DNA from: UM-FILTER-40-17 sp032251335
GTDB taxonomy: Bacteria > Bacteroidota > Bacteroidia > Flavobacteriales > Flavobacteriaceae
NCBI GenBank assembly: GCA_032251335.1
Contig: JAVVDW010000010.1
Coordinates: forward strand, 1 to 64,000
Direction of reading: 5' to 3'
DNA length: 64,000 bases
Shown piece after piece: positions 59,309 through 64,000 of the stretch; the first letter of the stretch is position 1; each line of letters opens with the position of its first letter. Position numbers and translations under genes: made by a program. The notes beneath the pieces are model-generated. The model was not told where the DNA came from. It saw nothing but the letters and a program-made list of their open reading frames with translations, and did no database searches.

Positions 59309-59384
59309 TAAAGGTGCAGAATAAGGCTTGGCATAATGATTGAAAAAGTGGAAGAAAAATTAATAATTCGAAAAATACACTATC

Positions 59385-61295
59385 ATGAGTAAAATAATTG
59401 GAATCGACTTGGGTACTACCAACTCTTGTGTGTCTGTTATGGAAGGCAACGAGCCGGTAGTGATACCCAACGCAGAAGGAAAAAGAACAACCCCGTCTGT
59501 GATTGCTTTCGTAGAAGGCGGTGAAATCAAAGTGGGTGATCCGGCTAAACGACAAGCGGTCACGAATCCTACAAAGACCATAAGCTCCATCAAGCGTTTT
59601 ATGGGCAATAAATATTCTGAGTCTTCCAAAGAAGCCGGAAATGTAGCCTACAAAGTTGTTAAAGGTGACAACGACACACCCCGTGTAGAGATTGACGGCA
59701 GGTTGTACACTCCACAAGAACTTTCGGCCATGATTCTTCAAAAAATGAAGAAAACAGCTGAAGATTACTTGGGCACTGAAGTAAAAGAAGCCGTGATAAC
59801 GGTTCCTGCCTATTTCAACGACTCGCAACGCCAGGCCACTAAAGAAGCCGGCGAAATTGCGGGTTTAACTGTTCGAAGAATTATCAACGAGCCTACCGCT
59901 GCTGCCCTAGCCTACGGTTTGGACAAAAGCGGCAAGGAACAAAAAGTTGCTGTTTATGACCTGGGTGGCGGTACATTCGACATTTCTATTTTAGAGTTGG
60001 GAGACGGCGTTTTTGAAGTACTCTCTACCAACGGCGACACCCATTTGGGTGGCGACGATTTTGACCAAGTTATTATAGATTGGTTGGCAAACGAATTTAA
60101 AGCGGCCGAAGATATTGACTTGAGAAAAGACCCGATGGCGCTTCAAAGACTAAAAGAAGCCGCTGAAAAAGCTAAAATCGAACTTTCATCCAGCTCACAA
60201 ACAGAAGTTAATCTACCTTACGTCACGGCTACCGCTTCCGGTCCCAAACACTTGGTCAAAACCTTGACACGTGCGAAGTTTGAGCAGCTTTCAGACGAAT
60301 TGGTAAAACGCTCTATGAAGCCATGCGAAAAAGCCCTCAAAGATGCGGGTCTTTCGACCTCAGACATAGACGAAGTCATCTTGGTAGGCGGTTCTACCCG
60401 AATTCCAAAAATACAGGAAGAAGTTGAAAAATTCTTTGGTAAAAAACCTTCAAAAGGCGTAAATCCGGATGAGGTGGTTGCCATAGGTGCCGGCATCCAA
60501 GGTGGTGTGCTTACTGGAGACGTCAAAGACGTTTTGTTGCTAGACGTGACACCGCTTTCCCTTGGAATAGAAACTATGGGAGGCGTGCTTACAAAGCTTA
60601 TAGAGTCCAACACGACCATTCCTACCAAAAAGTCGCAAGTGTTCTCTACAGCTGCCGACAACCAGCCTTCGGTAGAAATTCACGTACTACAAGGCGAACG
60701 CCCAATGGCAAAAGACAACAAAACCATTGGAAGGTTCCATTTGGACGGCATCCCACCGGCTCCAAGAGGTGTGCCACAAATTGAGGTAACTTTTGACATC
60801 GATGCCAACGGGATTATTCACGTAACGGCTTCTGACAAAGCAACCGGAAAAACACAAAACATTCGCATCGAAGCCTCTTCGGGGCTGACCCAAGAAGAAA
60901 TTGAAAAAATGAAAAAAGAGGCAGAAGTCAATGCCGAAGCAGACAAAAAAGCGAAAGAGCGTGTTGAAAAACTCAACAGTGCTGATGCCATGATTTTTCA
61001 AACAGAACAACAGTTAAAAGAATTTGGTGACAAACTCTCTGCTGATAAGAAACAACCCATTGAAGATGCCTTGGCAGACCTCAAAAAAGCACATGAATCT
61101 CAAGATTTGGACAGTATAGACAAAGCACTTGAGACCATCAACGAAGCTTGGAAACACGCTTCAGAGGAAATGTACAAAGCGCAAGCCGAAGCAAAACAAG
61201 GCGAGCCCGCCCAACCGGGTCAAGCGGCTGACGGTGCTGCAGCGCCTCAAGATGGTAACGATGTGCAAGACGTTGATTACGAAGAAGTAAAATAA
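59385..61295 (+). CDS. dnaK: Chaperone protein DnaK
   Basis: A 636-residue Hsp70. ATPase motifs IIGIDLGTTNSCVSVMEG (residues 3-20), AVYDLGGGTFDISIL and VGGSTRIPKIQEEV, the linker DVLLLDVTPLSLGIETMGG, the substrate-binding domain, and the EEVK-type tail after an Ala/Gln/Gly stretch (GEPAQPGQAADGAAAPQDGNDVQDVDYEEVK) are all in place. It is not followed by dnaJ here. A terminator follows. Confidence 0.98.
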   Translation: MSKIIGIDLGTTNSCVSVMEGNEPVVIPNAEGKRTTPSVIAFVEGGEIKVGDPAKRQAVTNPTKTISSIKRFMGNKYSESSKEAGNVAYKVVKGDNDTPRVEIDGRLYTPQELSAMILQKMKKTAEDYLGTEVKEAVITVPAYFNDSQRQATKEAGEIAGLTVRRIINEPTAAALAYGLDKSGKEQKVAVYDLGGGTFDISILELGDGVFEVLSTNGDTHLGGDDFDQVIIDWLANEFKAAEDIDLRKDPMALQRLKEAAEKAKIELSSSSQTEVNLPYVTATASGPKHLVKTLTRAKFEQLSDELVKRSMKPCEKALKDAGLSTSDIDEVILVGGSTRIPKIQEEVEKFFGKKPSKGVNPDEVVAIGAGIQGGVLTGDVKDVLLLDVTPLSLGIETMGGVLTKLIESNTTIPTKKSQVFSTAADNQPSVEIHVLQGERPMAKDNKTIGRFHLDGIPPAPRGVPQIEVTFDIDANGIIHVTASDKATGKTQNIRIEASSGLTQEEIEKMKKEAEVNAEADKKAKERVEKLNSADAMIFQTEQQLKEFGDKLSADKKQPIEDALADLKKAHESQDLDSIDKALETINEAWKHASEEMYKAQAEAKQGEPAQPGQAADGAAAPQDGNDVQDVDYEEVK

Positions 61296-61316
61296 GAAAT
61301 TTATTTCGTAAAATTT

Positions 61317-61360
61317 AAACCGATTTGGTCTGTAATTGCAGACCAAATCGGTTTTTCTTT
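61317..61360 (+). terminator. Terminator after dnaK
   Basis: AAACCGATTTGGTCTG, loop TAATTG, and the exact complement CAGACCAAATCGGTTT, followed by TTCTTTTTT: a 16-bp perfect stem. Confidence 0.9.
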
Positions 61361-61455
61361 TTTAACATCACAAGTTAAAAAAAAGCTAATGTTGGAAAAT
61401 CAAAAAATATTGTACGGCACTACAACGTTATAGTTCGAATTCAAAATCAATCGTT

Positions 61456-61650
61456 ATGCCTAGAGCGATGTATTCCTACACCATTAAAGTTTTGCAAAGC
61501 GTCAGTTTTGATACCGATTTGTTTTGCAGAGAAGTCAAAAAAGCAATTGCCTATTTGCTTCCTCACGAAAGAGAAGAACTAAAATTGTGGATGCGCAAAA
61601 TGGTTTTTTTAAACCCACATTTGGGTAGTTGCATGGTGTATTTCAATTAG
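61456..61650 (+). CDS. Small conserved protein (64 aa)
   Basis: A 64-residue frame; ATG 61468 (MYSYTIKVLQSVSFDTDLFCREVKKAIAYLLPHEREELKLW) may be the true start. The YTxxVLQxVSFDxxLFxxExxKA pattern resembles short Bacteroidota proteins that I recall but cannot assign a function. It is helical and without signal peptide. The last eight bases overlap the end of the convergent oxyR gene. Confidence 0.7.
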   Translation: MPRAMYSYTIKVLQSVSFDTDLFCREVKKAIAYLLPHEREELKLWMRKMVFLNPHLGSCMVYFN

Positions 61651-62593
61651 TTCGCGTTTTGTTTTTAAGAGGACTGATGATTTTGACATCGTGAAAAGCG
61701 ATGGCACCTTTTACTACACCAACAATGACATCTCTCAAAGCATTGGTAATGTGGCTTTTCAGTTCTGATTCGTGATAGACCAAGCTCACTGCACGTGCCG
61801 GAGAAGGTTCTTCAAAAAATCTAAGTTGATTTTGCATATCAGGTTTTATATCTAAGGTATGTAAAAAAGGGAGTAGGGTCATGCCTAAACCTTCGTTGGT
61901 GAGCTTGATCAAAGTTTCGAAACTACCACTTTCCAATTGCAATTTTTCTCGGTTTTTTTGAGAAGACGGACACAAATTAACCACACCGTTTCTAAAGCAA
62001 TGGCCATCTTCCAGCAGTAATAATTCATGAAAATCTAAATCGTCCGTGTTAATTTTTTTCTTAGAAAAGAGCCTGTGCTCTTTCGGAATATAACACACAA
62101 AAGGCTCGTAATATAAAACGCGTTCTTTAAGCTCCGGAACTTCAAGCGGTGTCACGGCTATGGCCGCATCCAAATGCCCCTCTTTGAGTTTTTTGATGAT
62201 TTGACTGGTGTTAATTTCTTCAATTTTGAGTTGCACATTGGGATATTTTTTCATAAACAATTTCAAAAACATAGGAAGCAATGTGGGTGTCACAGTTGGG
62301 ATAATCCCCAATCTGAATTCACCCCCTATAAATCCTTTTTGTTGGTCAACTATGTCCTTGATGCGGTAAGATTCATTGACAATGTTGCGTGCTTGCTCAA
62401 TGATTTTTCTGCCGACTGTTGTCAACGCTATGGGCTTTTTCTTTCTATCAAAAATTTGAACATCGAGCTCCTCTTCCAGCTTTTGCACTTGCATACTCAT
62501 GGTTGGTTGCGTTACAAAACACTTTTCGGCAGCGATTGTAAAGTTTCTGTATTCAGCAATCGCCAAAACGTATTGGAGTTGTGTAATTGTCAT
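61643..62593 (-). CDS. oxyR: Hydrogen peroxide-sensing LysR-type regulator OxyR
   Basis: A 316-residue LysR regulator. The N-terminal HTH (TITQLQYVLAIAEYRNFTIAAEKCFVTQPTMSMQVQKLEEEL) is followed by the effector domain. The redox cysteines are present at C199 and C208 in EDGHCFRNGVVNLC, the same spacing and position as E. coli OxyR. It should activate peroxide defence genes. Its divergent upstream region is long and gene-free; its target promoters are not visible in the window. Confidence 0.94.
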   Translation of the reverse strand: MTITQLQYVLAIAEYRNFTIAAEKCFVTQPTMSMQVQKLEEELDVQIFDRKKKPIALTTVGRKIIEQARNIVNESYRIKDIVDQQKGFIGGEFRLGIIPTVTPTLLPMFLKLFMKKYPNVQLKIEEINTSQIIKKLKEGHLDAAIAVTPLEVPELKERVLYYEPFVCYIPKEHRLFSKKKINTDDLDFHELLLLEDGHCFRNGVVNLCPSSQKNREKLQLESGSFETLIKLTNEGLGMTLLPFLHTLDIKPDMQNQLRFFEEPSPARAVSLVYHESELKSHITNALRDVIVGVVKGAIAFHDVKIISPLKNKTRTN

Positions 62594-62873
62594 AAAAAAA
62601 AGGTATTAATTGCGGTTGTAAAAGTATTAATTATATCAATAAAACTTATACAGAATCATTAGAATTATAAGTTAAATTTGTTGTGAATAAAGTTATTAAA
62701 CCAGTAGCGTCCAAAACGATATAGATTAATGATTGTTAAACATAAGTTTTATAGGCTGATAGTCAAATATTTGAATGTGTGGTTTAAAATCGGCCACAAG
62801 AAAAATATTGAAAATAAAAGAAGTAAAATTTAAAAGAAGATCCCACATGCTTCACTCACCATTCTACCCCCTG

Positions 62874-62990
62874 AATTGTCACCCTGAACTTGTTTCAGGG
62901 TCTTGCTATTGTAAGAAGAGATGCTGAAACGCGTTCAGCATGACAATTCGTAGGGTTCAGTATGACAGATGAAGTGGGTTTAGCATGATT
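62874..62990. repeat. Palindromic intergenic repeat element
   Basis: The ends GAATTGTCACCCTGAAC (62874-62890) and GTTCAGCATGACAATTC (62933-62949) are inverted copies, 15 of 17 positions matching. Inside, CTGAACTTGTTTCAG and CTGAAACGCGTTCAG are themselves dyads. GTTCAGCATGACA (62933) recurs as GTTCAGTATGACA (62955) and GTTTAGCATGATT (62978) at 22-23-base steps. No frame or transposase is inside. Confidence 0.75.
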
Positions 62991-63104
62991 GGTTTTAGGA
63001 GATTCACGAACGCCTTTATTTTAAAATCTAATAGCCGTGAGTAAAAAAGAACATCTAAATTTATTTAGGACAGGATTGGCTTAAGAACCATGAAAATAGA
63101 AATT

Positions 63105-63142
63105 AAAAAAGTCATTTCAAGCTGGTGAAATGACTTTTTTTT
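63105..63142 (-). terminator. Terminator for the hexosaminidase gene
   Basis: A 15-bp stem, AAAAAAGTCATTTCA / TGAAATGACTTTTTT, around a six-base loop, with T-runs in both directions; 130 bases after the stop at 63272. Confidence 0.75.
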
Positions 63143-63271
63143 ATATTCGAAATATCAGTAATCCATAAACACAAATCAAAATTCTAGGATTTAAAAATCC
63201 CAAAAACTGCAGACAAAAGCTAATTTGGGGATAAAAAATGTTTGAATTTCTTGAATTGCGAAACCACTACT

Positions 63272-64000
63272 TTATTCATCCGGATCATCTAGGCGTCTTT
63301 CCAGTTCTGCAATGGGCATGGTCAATACGCGTCCTACTCTTTCTTTTCCACGATACGTCACCACACGCAAGCGGAAAGCATCAATAGGCACTAAAAGTGG
63401 CCCTTGATAGCTCGGATAAAAATGATCCGGCTCAGAATTGTCAAAACTGTAGTGAATGGTCAGGTCGTCTAATTCTGTTCTTAAAACCACTTCCATCCTG
63501 CCTTGTGCATTTTTTCGAGGTCTGAACTCAGGATCAAACATAGCCCTCGCATATTTGGTTTCAGCTGAATCAAAACGTGGAAAATGTGCCTCAACTTTTT
63601 TGGCAAACGCTTGCCAGTTCTTTTTCTCTTTAGGTGACCAAACAGATTCTGCAATAGCAAAACCACGAGGCCATGTCATGTATTCTGCTTGACGGATGTT
63701 ATAGATTTGTTCCGTCCAGAGGTTTGCCTGGCCGCCTTTTATGTATTTCGCCTCCACACCATCGGGCAGCGGATCAAATTCGTAGGTTTTATTGAGCCTG
63801 AGTGTAGCATAAACCGGCGGTTCGGTTATCCGGTCTGCTTGCATATAATCTATGTATGTAAACGTAGTTGGACTCATCACCACTTCGTGTCCTTCTTTAG
63901 CAGCTTCAATACCGCCTTTCATGCCTCGCCAGCTCATGACCGCAGCCGATTTTGGTACGCCTCCTTCTAATATTTCATCCCAACCAATCATTTTTTTGCC
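63272..64000 (-). CDS. GH20 beta-N-acetylhexosaminidase, C-terminal part (cut by window edge)
   Basis: The frame is open to the window edge (codons before ATG 63991 read GKK), so only the last part is seen. GKKMIGWDEILEGG, followed by SAAVMSWRGMKGGIEAAKEGHEVVMSP and KGGQANLWTEQIYN... AESVWSPKEK, is the typical C-terminal half of a GH20 catalytic domain; the catalytic Asp-Glu pair lies in the missing upstream part. A small beta domain follows (about the last 80 residues). GH20 enzymes release GlcNAc or GalNAc from glycans or chitin-like substrates. Confidence 0.92.
   Translation of the reverse strand, partial: GKKMIGWDEILEGGVPKSAAVMSWRGMKGGIEAAKEGHEVVMSPTTFTYIDYMQADRITEPPVYATLRLNKTYEFDPLPDGVEAKYIKGGQANLWTEQIYNIRQAEYMTWPRGFAIAESVWSPKEKKNWQAFAKKVEAHFPRFDSAETKYARAMFDPEFRPRKNAQGRMEVVLRTELDDLTIHYSFDNSEPDHFYPSYQGPLLVPIDAFRLRVVTYRGKERVGRVLTMPIAELERRLDDPDE

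Larger units (their letters stand above)
62594..63271. other. Gene-poor region upstream of oxyR with a palindromic repeat
   Basis: 678 bases without a convincing frame on either strand. It holds a long palindromic repeat (62874-62990, separate entry) and a terminator at 63105-63142. It also must hold the oxyR promoter; no clear TAnnTTTG box was found near the start. Confidence 0.7.

Noticed and set aside
59229..59828. A 199-residue minus-strand frame over the dnaK start
   Set aside because: It covers the dnaK promoter region and N-terminus in reverse; Cys/Phe/Tyr-rich sequence with no family features.
62933..62990. CRISPR-like array (three repeats at 22-23-base steps)
   Set aside because: The copies decay quickly, the intervals are too short for spacers, and there is no cas gene; it fits a palindromic intergenic repeat.

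Overview
The window is chromosomal DNA from a gliding-type member of the Bacteroidota, most likely the Flavobacteriaceae. The evidence is adjacent gldB and gldC beside nadE, ECF sigma / FecR / TonB-receptor signalling, many lipoproteins and 'SAQ'-type signal peptides, a BshB1 deacetylase for bacillithiol, and many copies of the lineage-specific promoter box TAnnTTTG close to start codons (twice with a well-spaced TTG). The DNA is fairly AT-rich and nearly all of it codes. I saw no insertion sequence, prophage, integrase or CRISPR array, so this is core genome with a few accessory patches.

Layout. 1-5 kb: metallo-hydrolase, a large conserved protein of unknown function, two tandem secreted paralogues, Bcp peroxiredoxin and an endonuclease III with no cysteine. 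5-9 kb: an ECF sigma operon with a small gene (47 aa), then pyrR-pyrB plus two downstream genes. 9-18 kb: DD-carboxypeptidase/GNAT pair, a third copy of the secreted family, an AGCS symporter with an extra N-terminal Ig-like domain, then a leftward run of PPIase, BatA-like protein, metal-site-less dihydroorotase and esterase. 18-28 kb: NUDIX, acyltransferase, sigma/membrane-protein pair, NDH-2, a small DUF5522 gene, BshB1, tRNA-His, secreted and DUF1080 proteins, RuvC, NadE, then gldBC. 28.8-33 kb: a glycan cluster of four glycosyltransferases and a FdtA/QdtA-like sugar isomerase. 33-41 kb: RNA helicase, FabH, WecB-type epimerase, a polyphosphate operon (SixA-like phosphatase, Ppk1, Ppx) and PdxH.

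41-46.7 kb holds the most system-like accessory locus: TonB receptor, FecR anti-sigma and ECF sigma in one operon, with a very acidic two-repeat lipoprotein divergently transcribed. 46.8-61.3 kb is largely translation and folding: ffh, two DUF2805 genes, pheT with a long structured leader, prmC, thrS-infC-rpmI-rplT (infC apparently starting at AUA), and dnaK behind an array of TGACA/TGTCA half sites. The window ends with OxyR, a 678-base gene-poor stretch carrying a palindromic repeat, and the 3' part of a GH20 hexosaminidase cut by the edge.

No wholly new multi-gene system is proven here. The best candidates for follow-up are the ECF/FecR/TonB locus with its acidic lipoprotein, the pseudo-dihydroorotase in the BatA operon, the inverted-repeat array before dnaK, and the intergenic repeat near 62.9 kb. 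Start codons were moved where the longest reading frame ran into a neighbour or past an obvious signal peptide; each case is noted.
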